Source of the DNA: Prauserella_A oleivorans
GTDB lineage: Bacteria > Actinomycetota > Actinomycetes > Mycobacteriales > Pseudonocardiaceae
Length of the DNA stretch: 64,000 nt
Direction: 5' to 3'
NCBI RefSeq assembly: GCF_042685745.1
Contig: NZ_JBHUNT010000001.1
Location: 5,146,001-5,210,000, forward strand
The translations under genes were made by a program, and so were the position numbers. Each line of letters begins with the position of its first letter. Within the stretch, counting starts at the first letter, position 1. Of this stretch, positions 41,485 to 50,908 are shown one piece after another. The notes below the pieces were generated by a model. The model worked only from the letters and a program-made list of their open reading frames with translations, was not told the origin of the DNA and ran no database searches.

Positions 41485-41804
41485 GCCTCGTCACCACACA
41501 CGTGCTCGACAACGCGACGGGGCGACCCGCGGCCGGGATCCCGGTGCGCCTGGACGCCCGTGACGACGACTGGTCGCCGCTTGCGTACGCGGAGACCGAC
41601 GACGACGGCCGGATCCGGGAACTCGGCCCCGACAGCCTGCCCGCGGGCGTCTACCGGCTGGTGTTCGACACCGCGTCCTACCTCGGCCCCGACGCGTTCT
41701 ACCCCGAGATCACGGTCACCTTCCGCATCACCGACCCGGCGGCCCATCACCACGTTCCCGTGCTGCTGAGCCCGTTCGCCTACTCCACCTACCGAGGGAG
41801 CTGA
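41481..41804 (+). CDS. hiuH: 5-hydroxyisourate hydrolase
   Basis: Transthyretin-like enzyme converting 5-hydroxyisourate to OHCU. 107 residues, normal. N-terminal signature VTTHVLDNATGRPAAGIPV carries the catalytic His, RxR is near residue 45, and the C-terminus ends in the diagnostic YSTYRGS. Between the micro-ORF array and uox; the uox GTG follows 5 nt after the stop. Confidence 0.95.
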   Translation: MSLVTTHVLDNATGRPAAGIPVRLDARDDDWSPLAYAETDDDGRIRELGPDSLPAGVYRLVFDTASYLGPDAFYPEITVTFRITDPAAHHHVPVLLSPFAYSTYRGS

Positions 41805-41809
41805 TCCGC

Positions 41810-42712
41810 GTGGCCATCACCCTGGGCCCCAACCAGTACGGCAAGGCCGAGGTCCGGCTCGTCACCGTCGACCGCCAAGGTCCGGTGCACCACCTCAAGG
41901 ACCTGACGGTGTCCACGTCGCTGCGCGGTCACCTCGAGCGCACGCACCTCACCGGCGACAACTCCGACGTCGTGGCCACCGACACGCAGAAGAACACCGT
42001 CTACGCGTTCGCCAAGGACGGGGTCGGCGAGATCGAGGACTTCGCGTTGCGCCTGGCCCGCCACTTCACCGGCTCGTTCGAGCACATCACCGGCGCGCGG
42101 ATCCTGATCTCCGAGCACGGCTGGAACCGCATCGAGGTGGACGGACGGCCGCACGACCACGCGTTCACCCGCGCGAGCGACGAGCAGCGCACCACCGCGG
42201 TCACCGTGCAGGACGGCACGGCGTGGGTGGTGTCCGGGCTCACCGGCCTGGTCGTGCTGAAGTCCACCGGATCGGAGTTCCACGGCTTCCCGCGCGATCG
42301 CTACACCACGCTCGCCGAGACCACCGATCGCATCCTGGCGACCGCGGTCACCGCGCGCTGGCGGTACCGGGGCGCCGACCCCAGCGGCATCGACTGGAGC
42401 AAGTCGTTCGCCGACATCCGCCGGGTGCTGGTCGAGACGTTCGCCACCAAGCACAGCCTGTCGTTGCAGCAGACCCTGTACGCGATGGGCGAGGCCGTGC
42501 TCGAGGCCCGACCCGAGGTCGCCGAGATCCGGCTCTCCCTGCCGAACAAGCACCATTTCCTCGTGGATCTGGCGCCGTTCGGACTGTCCAACGACAACGA
42601 GGTCTTCTACGCCGCCGATCGCCCGTACGGGCTGATCGAGGGCACCGTGCTCCGCGACGACGAGGACGGCGACGACGCCGGGCTCGCCTGGCACACGCTG
42701 CCCGCCTTCTGA
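41810..42712 (+). CDS. uox: Urate oxidase
   Basis: Cofactor-free uricase oxidising urate to 5-hydroxyisourate. 300 residues with two T-fold domains. Landmarks: NQYGKAEVRLVTV with the catalytic Lys, DNSDVVATDTQKNTVYAFAK carrying the Thr of the active site, FEHITGARILISEHGWNRI, and SLPNKHHFLVDL near the C-terminus. GTG start. Expressed with uraD, hiuH and the downstream permease. Confidence 0.96.
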   Translation: MAITLGPNQYGKAEVRLVTVDRQGPVHHLKDLTVSTSLRGHLERTHLTGDNSDVVATDTQKNTVYAFAKDGVGEIEDFALRLARHFTGSFEHITGARILISEHGWNRIEVDGRPHDHAFTRASDEQRTTAVTVQDGTAWVVSGLTGLVVLKSTGSEFHGFPRDRYTTLAETTDRILATAVTARWRYRGADPSGIDWSKSFADIRRVLVETFATKHSLSLQQTLYAMGEAVLEARPEVAEIRLSLPNKHHFLVDLAPFGLSNDNEVFYAADRPYGLIEGTVLRDDEDGDDAGLAWHTLPAF

Positions 42713-42728
42713 GAACCCCTGGAGTCCC

Positions 42729-44063
42729 ATGCACCCCGTCGACCGAAAACCCTCTGTCGCGCAACTGATCGCGGGCGGCCTGCAACACGTCGCGGCGATG
42801 TACGCCGGCGTCGTCGCGCCGCCACTCATCATCGGCGCGGCGGTCGGCCTGTCCCCCGGGCAGCTGAGCCTGCTCATCAGCGCGAGCCTGTTCACCGCGG
42901 GGCTGGCGACCCTGTTGCAGACGCTGGGCGTGTGGCGGTTCGGCGCCCGGCTACCGCTGGTCAACGGCGTGACGTTCGCGACCGTGGCCCCCGTGCTCGC
43001 CATCGTGGAACAGCACGGGCCGCAGGACTCGCTCGGTGTCGTCTACGGCGCGACGCTCATCGGCGGCCTGCTCGTCGTGCTTGCGGCGCCGTTCTTCTCC
43101 CGGCTGACGCGGTTCTTCCCGCCGATCGTGACCGGCACGGTGATCACGCTCATCGGGGTATCGCTGCTGCCGGTGGCCGTGGGCTGGATCGCCGACCAGG
43201 AGGAGTCCGCCGACGGCACCGGACTGCTGCTGGCGGGCATCACGCTCGCCGCGGTGCTCGCGTTCAACCGCTACCTGTCCGGTTTCTGGAGCCGGATCGC
43301 GTTGCTGCTCGGGCTGGTCGTCGGCACGCTGGTGGCGTGGCCGCTCGGTAAGGTCGACACGTCGACGCTCACCGAGGCTCCCGCGTTCGGCATCGCCACG
43401 CCGTTCCACTTCGGAGCGCCGGCGTTCGACATCGCGGCGGTGGTGTCCATGGCCATCGTCATGCTCGTGGTGATGGCCGAGAGCACGGCGGACATGCTGG
43501 CGCTCGGCGAGGTGGTCGACCGGCCGACGTCCGAGCGGACGCTGGCCGACGGGCTACGCGCCGACGGCTTCGCCACCGCGGTGGCGACGGTGTTCGGCGG
43601 CTTCGCGTGCACGGCCTTCGCGCAGAACGTCGGTCTCGTCGCGCTGACGCGCATGGTGAGCCGGTACGTCGTCGCGGCGAGCGGCGCGATTCTGGTGCTG
43701 CTCGGCATGTTTCCCGTCACCGGCGGTGTGATCGCGCTCGTGCCACAGCCGGTGCTGGGCGGGGCGGGCCTCGTGTTGTTCGGCAGTGTCGCGGTGGCCG
43801 GGGTCCGGACGCTGGCGAAGGCGTCGTTCGAGCGGCCCGCCAACATCACCATCGTCGCCGCCGCGCTCGGCATCGGCCTGATCCCGATCGCGGCACCGGA
43901 GTTCTACGCCGGATTCCCGTCGGCGGTGCGCACGATCCTGGATTCGGGGATCAGCGCGGGGTGCCTGGCGGCGGTGGTGCTGAACCTGCTGTTCGGCGAG
44001 CGCCGCGCGAAGAATACGCCGGCGCAGCAGCGGGAACCGGAGGTGGCGGCCGAACGCGCGTGA
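42729..44063 (+). CDS. NCS2 family urate/xanthine permease
   Basis: 444-residue nucleobase:cation symporter-2 protein with about 14 hydrophobic segments. N-terminal GGLQHVAAMYAGVVAPPLI and the NAT signature region AFAQNVGLVALTRMVSRY are family markers; this Asn/Gly-Leu-Val form resembles urate/xanthine members such as PucJ, PucK and UacT. Last gene of the uricase operon, 16 nt after uox, which supports urate or xanthine uptake. Confidence 0.9.
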   Translation: MHPVDRKPSVAQLIAGGLQHVAAMYAGVVAPPLIIGAAVGLSPGQLSLLISASLFTAGLATLLQTLGVWRFGARLPLVNGVTFATVAPVLAIVEQHGPQDSLGVVYGATLIGGLLVVLAAPFFSRLTRFFPPIVTGTVITLIGVSLLPVAVGWIADQEESADGTGLLLAGITLAAVLAFNRYLSGFWSRIALLLGLVVGTLVAWPLGKVDTSTLTEAPAFGIATPFHFGAPAFDIAAVVSMAIVMLVVMAESTADMLALGEVVDRPTSERTLADGLRADGFATAVATVFGGFACTAFAQNVGLVALTRMVSRYVVAASGAILVLLGMFPVTGGVIALVPQPVLGGAGLVLFGSVAVAGVRTLAKASFERPANITIVAAALGIGLIPIAAPEFYAGFPSAVRTILDSGISAGCLAAVVLNLLFGERRAKNTPAQQREPEVAAERA

Positions 44064-44204
44064 GCGGTCAGGCCGCCGCGAGCATGGCCGACGCGGCGGG
44101 GTTCTGGTACGCCCGCCACAGACGATCCGTTCGCCGCACAGGCGCACGACCACGACGAACGGAGCCGACGCCCGTACCCATCGGTGCCGCGGACGGCGGC
44201 CACC

Positions 44205-44267
44205 GTGTCCGCCGTCCGCGTCGCCGTGTCCGCCATCCGCGTCGCCGTGTCCGCCATTCCGGTCGCC
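44205..44267. repeat. 21-bp tandem repeat, array A (3 units)
   Basis: GTGTCCGCCGTCCGCGTCGCC and two variants at 44205-44225, 44226-44246 and 44247-44267, between the convergent NCS2 and AzgA genes. The same unit family recurs at 52336-52413. The remaining 44064-44204 shows nothing else recognisable. Confidence 0.95.
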
Positions 44268-44276
44268 GTGCCGGCC

Positions 44277-45698
44277 CTAACCGGTCAGACCGCCGATCGC
44301 GAAGTACACGAGGAACACCGCTGCCAGACCACCGACGAGCCGGCCTGCCTCGCGCGGTCTGCCCTTGCCGAGCTTGATCAGGACGTAGGCGATCAGGCCG
44401 GCGCCGATGCCGTTGGTGATCGAGTAGGTGAACGGAATCAGCGCGGCGATCAGGAACACCGGGATCACCACGTCCGGGTCCTGCCACGGGATCCGCCTGC
44501 ATTGCGACATCATCATCCCGCCGATCACCACGAGCGCGGGCGCCGCCGCCTGCGCGGGCACGACCGCCGCCAGTGGCGTCAGGAACAGGGTGAGCATGAA
44601 CAACCCGCCCGTGACCACGCTGGCGAGCCCGGTCCGGGCGCCCTCGCCGACGCCGGTCGCCGACTCGAGGAACACCGTGTTCGGTGACGCGCCCGTGGCG
44701 CCGCCGGCGACGGCGCCGATGCCGTCGGCAAGCAGGATGCGCCCCATGCCCTCGACCTTGCCGTCGCGCACGAGACCGGCCTCGTCGGACACACTCGTGA
44801 TGGTGCCCATCGCGTCGAAGAACCCGGACAGCACGAGCGTGAACAGGAACACCGACGCCGTCACCACGCCCGCCGAGGCGAAGCCGCCGAACAGATCGAG
44901 GTGGCCGAGCAGACCGAAATCCGGGGTCGCGACGACGTCGGTGGGCACCGCCGGCTCGACGATCCCCCAGCCGTCGACGTCGAACACGGACTCGACGACG
45001 ATCGCGAGCACCGTCGCCACGGCGATGCTGACCAGCACTGCTCCCGGAACGGCTCGGCTGACCAGCACGATCATCAGCAGCAGCCCAACGCAGAAGATGA
45101 CGACGGGCCAGCCGACGAGGTGGCCGTCGGTGCCCAGGCGCACCGGCACGGTGGACTCCGCCGAATCCGGTGTCCGCGTCACGAACCCGGCGCTGACCAG
45201 GCCGACGAGTGCGATGTAGAGACCGATGCCCACCGTGATCGCCGTCTTGAGCGCCGCCGGGATCGCGGTGATGATCCGCTCCCGCACCCCGGAGACCGCC
45301 AGCAACACGATGCAGACGCCTTCGAGCACGACGAGCCCGAACGCCTGCGCCCACGTCATCGCAGGTGCCAGCTGGAACGCCACGATGCCGTTGATGCCGA
45401 GACCGGCCGCCAGCGCGAGCGGCGCGTTGCCGATCAGTCCCATGAGCACGGTGGTGATGCCCGCGGCGAGCGCGGTGGCCGTGGTCACCTGCTCGGTGGT
45501 CAGCCGTGCGCCGGTGATGTCGGCGGACGCGCCGAGGATGAGCGGGTTGAGCAGGACGATGTAGCTCATCGCGACGAACGTCGTGATGCCGCCGCGGACC
45601 TCGCGGCCGAGCGTGCTGCCACGCCGGGAGACACGGAAGAACCGGTCGAGCGGCGACTGCGGCGACGGGGAACGCCGGTCCGCGCGCGGCTGAGTCAT
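44277..45698 (-). CDS. AzgA-type purine permease
   Basis: 473 residues from the ATG at 45698 with GGGAGG upstream. NCS2-related AzgA family (adenine/guanine/hypoxanthine; PbuG, YgfQ). Motifs: REVRGGITTFVAMSYIVLLN at the N-terminus, GLGINGIVAFQLAP, FFDAMGTITSVSDEAGL (substrate helix), GASPNTVFLESATGVGEGAR, and YSITNGIGAGLIAYVL. About 13 membrane helices. Single gene between the uricase operon and the xanthine dehydrogenase operon, likely feeding bases to the deaminase and dehydrogenase. Confidence 0.92.
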   Translation of the reverse strand: MTQPRADRRSPSPQSPLDRFFRVSRRGSTLGREVRGGITTFVAMSYIVLLNPLILGASADITGARLTTEQVTTATALAAGITTVLMGLIGNAPLALAAGLGINGIVAFQLAPAMTWAQAFGLVVLEGVCIVLLAVSGVRERIITAIPAALKTAITVGIGLYIALVGLVSAGFVTRTPDSAESTVPVRLGTDGHLVGWPVVIFCVGLLLMIVLVSRAVPGAVLVSIAVATVLAIVVESVFDVDGWGIVEPAVPTDVVATPDFGLLGHLDLFGGFASAGVVTASVFLFTLVLSGFFDAMGTITSVSDEAGLVRDGKVEGMGRILLADGIGAVAGGATGASPNTVFLESATGVGEGARTGLASVVTGGLFMLTLFLTPLAAVVPAQAAAPALVVIGGMMMSQCRRIPWQDPDVVIPVFLIAALIPFTYSITNGIGAGLIAYVLIKLGKGRPREAGRLVGGLAAVFLVYFAIGGLTG

Positions 45699-45777
45699 GA
45701 CGACCTCCCACAACAGGGGCGGGGCGGAGCTCCGGGTACCCGCCGCGTGCGCACGGGTGACGCGCACACGGCAGGGT

Positions 45778-45795
45778 CGGGCGGCCGGCCGCCCG
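45778..45795. terminator. 18-bp palindrome downstream of the XDH operon
   Basis: CGGGCGGCCGGCCGCCCG is a perfect palindrome 65 bp after the end of the molybdenum-subunit gene and upstream of azgA. Such a GC palindrome could end the XDH transcript. Confidence 0.45.
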
Positions 45796-45821
45796 GACGC
45801 GGGTGTCGCGCCGGGCCCGGC

Positions 45822-45849
45822 TGACGGGTGACGGGTGACGGGTGACGGG
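45822..45849. repeat. 7-bp tandem repeat (4 units)
   Basis: Four exact TGACGGG units immediately 3' of the XDH molybdenum-subunit gene. The length suggests slippage; no function is apparent. Confidence 0.9.
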
Positions 45850-45859
45850 TGGCCGATGT

Positions 45860-48148
45860 CTAGACGATGTGCTCCGGGCGTACCGGAACGCGGCCCAGTT
45901 CCTTACCGGTCGCCGCCCGGATGGCGGCGACGATCGCCGGGGTGGACGAGATCGTCGGCGGCTCGCCGACCCCGCGCAGCCCGTAGGGCGCGTGCGGGTC
46001 CGCCAGCTCCAGCACGTCGATCTTCATCGGCGGCATGTCGAGCACGGTGGGGATGAGATAGTCGGTGAACGACGGGTTTCGGATGATCCCGCCCTCGGTC
46101 TGGATCTCCTCCATCACCGCGAGCCCCAGTCCCTGCGCGGACCCTCCCTGGATCTGCCCCAGCACGGCCTGCGGGTTGATCGCCTTGCCCACGTCCTGCG
46201 CGCAGTCCAGTGCCACGACCTTCACCAGGCCGAGCTCGGTGTCGACGTCCACGACCGCTCGGTGCGCCGCGAACCCGTACTGCACGTGGGCCAATCCCTG
46301 GCCGGTCTCCGGATCCAGCGACTCGGTGGGCCGGTGCCGCCACTCGACGGTCTCGTCGAACACCTGCTCCCCCACCACGTCAGCGAGATCGGCCAGCACA
46401 CCGTCGCGTGTGGACATCAGCTTGCCGCCGACGACGCTCAGGTCGGACGACGTGCGCCCCAGCGACCCGGCCGCGTGGGCGAGCAGCGCCGAACGCACCT
46501 TGAGCGCGGCGGCCCGCACGGCTCCCCCGGTGACGTAGGTCTGCCGCGACGCCGACGTCGAACCCGCGCTGCCGATCGAGGTGTCCATCGGCAGGATGGT
46601 CACCCGCTCGACCCCCAGCTCGGTGCGGATGATCTGCCCCAGCACGGTGACCAGGCCCTGGCCGACCTCGCACGCCGCCGTCTGCACCGTCACCGCGGGC
46701 TCGCCGCCGAGGAGTTCCAGCCGCACGCGCGCGGTGGAGAAGTCGTCGAATCCCTCGGAGAAGCAGATGTTCTTGATGCCGACGGCGTAGCCGACACCGC
46801 GCACGACACCCTCGCCGTGCGTGGTGTTGGACACCCCGCCCGGCAGCAGGCGCAGGTCCGGCTCCCCGGCAGGCTCCTCCGGCAACGGCATGGCCGCCAC
46901 CCGCCGCACCAGCTCGGCCACCGGCGCGGGCGAGTCGACCACCTGCCCGGTGGGCATGACGGTGCCCTCGCTCATCGCGTTGCGGACCCGGATCTCCACC
47001 GGGTCGAGTCCGCACGCCTCGGCCAGCTTGTCCATTTGCGACTCGTAGCCGAACGCCGCCTGCACCGCACCGAACCCACGCATCGCGCCGCACGGCGGGT
47101 TGTTGGTGTAGGTGCCCCAGCAGTCGACGGTCACGTTCGGCACGTCGTAGGGGCCGACGCCGAGCGTCGCCGCGTTGCCGCTGACCGCCGCGGTCGTCGA
47201 CGCGTAGGCGCCGCCGTCGAGGTAGATCCGGGCCTTGACGTAGACGAGCCTGCCGTCGCGGGTGGCGCCGTGCTCGTAGTACATCGTGGCCGGATGCCGG
47301 TGCACGTGCCCGAAGAAGGACTCCTCGCGGTTGTAGACCATCTTCACCGGCTTGCCGGTGCGCAGGGCGAGCAGGCACGCGTGGATCTGCATCGACAGGT
47401 CCTCGCGGCCGCCGAACGCCCCGCCGACCCCGGCCAGGGTCAGCCGCACCTGCTCCGGCGACAACCCGAGCGCGGCGACGACCTGCTGCTGGTCGACGTG
47501 CAGCCACTGCGTCGCGATGTAGAGGTCCACGCCGCCCGAGCCGTCGGGCACGGCGAGCCCCGACTCCGGGCCGAGAAACGCCTGGTCCTGCATACCGACC
47601 TCGTACCGTCCGCTTACCACGACCTCTGCGGTGACGTCCGGCGAGCCGTGCCGGATCGGCACGTGGCGCACCACGTTCCCACCGGGGTGCAGCTCGGGTC
47701 CCGCGCCCGCGGCGGCCGACTCGGCGCTGGTGACCGGCTCGAGAACCTCGTAGCCCACCTCGATGCGCTTCATGGCCCGCCGCGCGGTCTCCGGGTGGTC
47801 GGCCGCGACGAGCGCCACCGGCTCGCCCTGGTACCGCACGACTCCCTCGGCCAGCACCGGCTGGTCGGGGTGTTCCAGCCCGTACCGGTTGACGCCGGGC
47901 ACGTCCTCGTGGGTGAGCACCGCGTACACACCCGGCACGGCCAGGGCGGCCGAGATGTCGATGCCCGTGATCCGGGCATGCGGGTGCGGGCTGCGCAGGG
48001 TGACGCCCCACAGCATGTCCTCGTGCCAGAGGTCGGAGGAGTAGGCGAACTCCCCGCGGACCTTCATCGTGCCGTCCGGCCGGGCCGGGCTCGTGCCGAT
48101 GCCGCCGGCCTGGCCGACCGACTCCGATGTGGACACTGACGTACTCAT
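45860..48148 (-). CDS. xdhA: Xanthine dehydrogenase, molybdenum-binding subunit
   Basis: 762-residue large subunit that binds molybdopterin and oxidises hypoxanthine/xanthine to urate. Ald_Xan_dh_C1 domain (about 25-135) then Mo-binding domain. Landmarks: GVGGAFGGRED (Mo-pterin contact), CGAMRGFGAVQAAFGYES, ACEVGQGLVTVLGQI, and the catalytic Glu in YGLRGVGEPPT near the C-terminus. The start overlaps the deaminase stop by 4 nt. Last gene of the four-gene XDH operon. Subunit letters vary between species. Confidence 0.94.
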   Translation of the reverse strand: MSTSVSTSESVGQAGGIGTSPARPDGTMKVRGEFAYSSDLWHEDMLWGVTLRSPHPHARITGIDISAALAVPGVYAVLTHEDVPGVNRYGLEHPDQPVLAEGVVRYQGEPVALVAADHPETARRAMKRIEVGYEVLEPVTSAESAAAGAGPELHPGGNVVRHVPIRHGSPDVTAEVVVSGRYEVGMQDQAFLGPESGLAVPDGSGGVDLYIATQWLHVDQQQVVAALGLSPEQVRLTLAGVGGAFGGREDLSMQIHACLLALRTGKPVKMVYNREESFFGHVHRHPATMYYEHGATRDGRLVYVKARIYLDGGAYASTTAAVSGNAATLGVGPYDVPNVTVDCWGTYTNNPPCGAMRGFGAVQAAFGYESQMDKLAEACGLDPVEIRVRNAMSEGTVMPTGQVVDSPAPVAELVRRVAAMPLPEEPAGEPDLRLLPGGVSNTTHGEGVVRGVGYAVGIKNICFSEGFDDFSTARVRLELLGGEPAVTVQTAACEVGQGLVTVLGQIIRTELGVERVTILPMDTSIGSAGSTSASRQTYVTGGAVRAAALKVRSALLAHAAGSLGRTSSDLSVVGGKLMSTRDGVLADLADVVGEQVFDETVEWRHRPTESLDPETGQGLAHVQYGFAAHRAVVDVDTELGLVKVVALDCAQDVGKAINPQAVLGQIQGGSAQGLGLAVMEEIQTEGGIIRNPSFTDYLIPTVLDMPPMKIDVLELADPHAPYGLRGVGEPPTISSTPAIVAAIRAATGKELGRVPVRPEHIV

Positions 48149-49482
48149 CGCAACCTCCCGCTCGCCGCCCGCAGCTCACGCGCGATGGCGGCCTCGTCGG
48201 CGGTTCGCAGTTCGCCGTCGGCGACGACGGTCTCGCCACCCACCAGCAAGAGCTTCATCTCCGGCACCGTGCCGAGGACGAGCGCGGCCACCGGGTCGGT
48301 GATGCCGGCGTAGCGCAACCCGGCGAGGTTCCACACGGCGAGGTCGGCGAGTTTGCCCGGTTCCACCGAGCCCAGCTCGTCCTGCCTGCCGAGGCAGCGG
48401 GCGCCACCCATGGTGCCCATCCACAACGCCTGCCGAACGGTCAGCGCCTGCGGCCCGCCGCGCTGGCGTGCCTGCAGCAGGGCCTGGTGCAGTTCCTCGC
48501 CCAGTCCACCGGACTCGTTGGACGCCGCGCCGTCGACGCCGAGCCCCACGGGCGCGCCCGCGTCGAGCAGCTCCCGCGCCGGCGCGATGCCGGTGCCCAG
48601 CCTGCCGTTGGACGTCGGGCAGTGCGCCGAACCGGTTCCCGTGGCACCCATGCGGCCGACGGCGTCCGGTGCGAGGTGCACGGTGTGGGCGAGCCAGACG
48701 TCGTCGCCGAGCCAGCCGAGCTTGTCGGCGTACTCGGCTGGCGTGCAGCCGAATTCGGCGAGGCACTGCCGTTCCTCGTCGAGCGTCTCGGCGAGGTGGG
48801 TGTGCAGCCGCACGCCCTTGCGGCGCGCCAGTTCGGCCGCGTCCGTCATGAGCCGTTCGGTGACCGTGAACGGCGAGCACGGTCCGGCCGCGATGCGGAT
48901 GCGCGCGTTCGGCGCCGGGTCGTGATAGGTGTCGATGGCCTTCTCGGTGCCCGTCAACGCCGACTCGAGGTCCTCGACGAGGTGGTCCGGCGGCAGCCCG
49001 CCGTCGGACTCGCCGCGATCCATGGAGCCGCGCACGAGATGTCCGCGCACACCGACGCGGTGCACGGCGGACACGAGCGCGTCCATCTGGTCGCCGCCGT
49101 CGCGGGGGAAGACGTAGTGGTGGTCGGCCACCGTCGTGCAGCCGGTGAGGGCCAGGCGGGCCAGGCCGGCGGACGCGGCGGCGTGCGTGATGTCGGCATC
49201 CAGCCTGCCCCAGATCGGGTACAGCTCGACCAGCCACTGGAACAGCGTCGAGTCGGCCGCGAGTCCGCGGGTCGCCCACTGGTAGAGGTGGTGGTGGGTG
49301 TTGACCAGGCCGGGTGTGACGAGGCATCCGGTGCCGTCGACGCGGGTGCCCCGGTACCGCGCGGGCGCGGCGCCCTCCCCCACGGCGACGATGTGCTCGC
49401 CGTCCACGACGACGTGGCCCGTGCGGTGTTCGGTGCCGGCGGCGTCGACCGTGGCGACGGCGGCGTTGTCGATGATGATCAT
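48145..49482 (-). CDS. 8-oxoguanine/guanine deaminase-type amidohydrolase
   Basis: 445 residues of the ATZ/TRZ aminohydrolase group. Metal motif LVNTHHHLYQWATRGL (HxH, about 62-66), then HTHLAETLDEERQ, AHTVHLAPD, and GLGVDGAASNE with the catalytic Asp. The DGAASNE form resembles 8-oxoguanine deaminases. Located inside the XDH operon between the iron-sulphur and molybdenum genes, with ATGA overlaps on both sides, it would supply xanthine or 8-oxo-purine products for XDH. Guanine deaminase activity is the alternative. Confidence 0.85.
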   Translation of the reverse strand: MIIIDNAAVATVDAAGTEHRTGHVVVDGEHIVAVGEGAAPARYRGTRVDGTGCLVTPGLVNTHHHLYQWATRGLAADSTLFQWLVELYPIWGRLDADITHAAASAGLARLALTGCTTVADHHYVFPRDGGDQMDALVSAVHRVGVRGHLVRGSMDRGESDGGLPPDHLVEDLESALTGTEKAIDTYHDPAPNARIRIAAGPCSPFTVTERLMTDAAELARRKGVRLHTHLAETLDEERQCLAEFGCTPAEYADKLGWLGDDVWLAHTVHLAPDAVGRMGATGTGSAHCPTSNGRLGTGIAPARELLDAGAPVGLGVDGAASNESGGLGEELHQALLQARQRGGPQALTVRQALWMGTMGGARCLGRQDELGSVEPGKLADLAVWNLAGLRYAGITDPVAALVLGTVPEMKLLLVGGETVVADGELRTADEAAIARELRAASGRLR

Positions 49483-49940
49483 CGGGCCGTCGCCGCCATC
49501 CGCACCGCGTCGAGGATCTTCTCGTATCCCGTGCACCGGCAGAGGTTTCCCGCCAGGGCCTCGCGGATCTCCTCGTCGCTGGGGTTCGGCACGCGCGCGA
49601 GCAGGTCGTGCGCCGCGACGACGAGGCCCGGGGTGCAGAACCCGCACTGCACCGCTCCGGCGTCCACAAAGGACTGCTGGACCCGATCCAGCTGCTCGCC
49701 GTTCGCGAGCCCCTCGACCGTGCGGACCTCCCGGCCCTCCGCCTGCCCCGCCGCGACGAGGCACGCGCACGCCGGCACGCCATCGAGGTAGACCGTGCAC
49801 GAACCGCACTCGCCCTGCTCGCACGCGTTCTTCGACCCGGGCAGACCGAGCCGCTCGCGCAGCACGTAGAGCAGGCTCTCGCCCTCCCACACGTCGTCGG
49901 CCTGCCGCCGCTCACCGTTGACCGTCACGTTCAGGCGCAC
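49479..49940 (-). CDS. xdhC: Xanthine dehydrogenase, [2Fe-2S] subunit
   Basis: 153 residues with two [2Fe-2S] clusters passing electrons from Mo to FAD. First cluster ACEQGECGSCTVYLDG (plant-ferredoxin type, about 39-54), with C60 as the fourth ligand; second cluster QCGFCTPG and LCRCTGYEKI. GTG start at 49940, overlapping the FAD gene by 10 nt. The symbol follows small-subunit usage and does not mean the XdhC chaperone, which is absent here. Confidence 0.95.
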   Translation of the reverse strand: MRLNVTVNGERRQADDVWEGESLLYVLRERLGLPGSKNACEQGECGSCTVYLDGVPACACLVAAGQAEGREVRTVEGLANGEQLDRVQQSFVDAGAVQCGFCTPGLVVAAHDLLARVPNPSDEEIREALAGNLCRCTGYEKILDAVRMAATAR

Positions 49941-50797
49941 GCCCGCTCACCCCTCTTCCGGTAGTCGTTCCACGCCCACGTCAGCGCGCGGCGGGCCAGC
50001 ACGCTCAGCGCGTGGGTGCGGTAGCCGGCGCTGCCGCGCACGTCGTCGATCGGTTCGGCTGCGCCCGCGACCAGCTCGCCGAACCGGCGGCCGAGGTCCT
50101 CGGGCAGCGGCGCCGCGGAGTCCCACGGCAGCTCGGTGGCGAGGAGACGCTCGGCCTCGGCAGCCCGGCGCGGCGTCGGCGCGGCCGAGCCGATGGCGGC
50201 GCCGACATAGCCGGGCCGCAGCACGATCGCGAACGAGCACACGGCGATGACCATGGCGTTGCGGGTGCCGACCTTGGCGAACTGCTCCCCGCCGGAGGCC
50301 ACCGGCAGGCGGATGGCGGTGATGAGCTCGTCGGGCGCGAGCGCGTTGCGCTTGACACCCGTGTAGAACTCCGATGCCGGAATCCGTCGCGTACCGCGCA
50401 CGGAGGCGACCTCGACCTCGGCGCCCGTGGCGAGCAGCACCGGATGCGTGTCACCGGCGGGCGAGGCGGCGCCGAGGTTGCCGCCGACCGTGCCGCGGTT
50501 GCGGATCTGCGGCGAGCCGACGGTGCGGGACGCCATCGCCAGACCCGGCAGCCGCTCGCCGAGTTCGGTGATGACCCGGGTGTAGGGCACGCCCGCGCCC
50601 AGGCGGACGTGCCCGTCCGATGTGGACCACTCGGCGAGTTCGCCGATCCGGGTGAGGTCCAGCAGCGCCGCGGGGCGCCGGTGGTCGAAGTTCAGTTCGA
50701 CCATGACGTCGGTGCCGCCCGCGATGGGCACCGCGTCGTCTCGCTCGGCCTTGAGGGCGAGCGCCTCGCCGAGCGTGGCCGGTCGGAGGAAGTCCAC
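49931..50797 (-). CDS. xdhB: Xanthine dehydrogenase, FAD-binding subunit
   Basis: 288 residues, CO-dehydrogenase-flavoprotein type. FAD-binding motifs PIAGGTDVMVELNF (about 24-37) and RNRGTVGGNLGAASPAGDT (about 103-121), C-terminal CODH_FAD_C domain. GTG start at 50797 with AGGAGA 7 nt upstream. First gene of the XDH operon, divergent from pucR with an inverted repeat between. Confidence 0.94.
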   Translation of the reverse strand: MDFLRPATLGEALALKAERDDAVPIAGGTDVMVELNFDHRRPAALLDLTRIGELAEWSTSDGHVRLGAGVPYTRVITELGERLPGLAMASRTVGSPQIRNRGTVGGNLGAASPAGDTHPVLLATGAEVEVASVRGTRRIPASEFYTGVKRNALAPDELITAIRLPVASGGEQFAKVGTRNAMVIAVCSFAIVLRPGYVGAAIGSAAPTPRRAAEAERLLATELPWDSAAPLPEDLGRRFGELVAGAAEPIDDVRGSAGYRTHALSVLARRALTWAWNDYRKRGERACA

Positions 50798-50817
50798 AGC
50801 GTTTCTCCTGGTCGTGA

Positions 50818-50839
50818 GGTGTGTCCCAGTACACACACC
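50818..50839. promoter_or_regulatory. Inverted repeat in XDH/pucR divergent promoter
   Basis: GGTGTGT (50818-50824) and ACACACC (50833-50839) flank an 8-nt spacer 21 bp upstream of the XDH FAD-subunit start. Good candidate binding site for the divergent PucR regulator. Confidence 0.45.
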
Positions 50840-50881
50840 GCACGCGCGCACGGCAACGGCGCGCGGACATGAAACAACGGG

Positions 50882-50908
50882 CCCCCGACGGCGGGGGTTT
50901 TGTGTTTT
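50882..50908 (+). terminator. T-tailed hairpin in the pucR leader
   Basis: CCCCCG-ACGG-CGGGGG (50882-50897) followed by TTTTGTGTTTT. It is the only classical intrinsic-terminator shape I saw in the window, and it lies 12 bp before the pucR start codon in the sense direction. It could attenuate pucR or block antisense readthrough. Confidence 0.55.

Noticed and set aside
45842..48139. A 765-codon plus-strand frame opposite the XDH molybdenum subunit
   Set aside because: Mirrors the coding gene's third-position GC; protein is His/Arg/Val-rich without recognisable domains.
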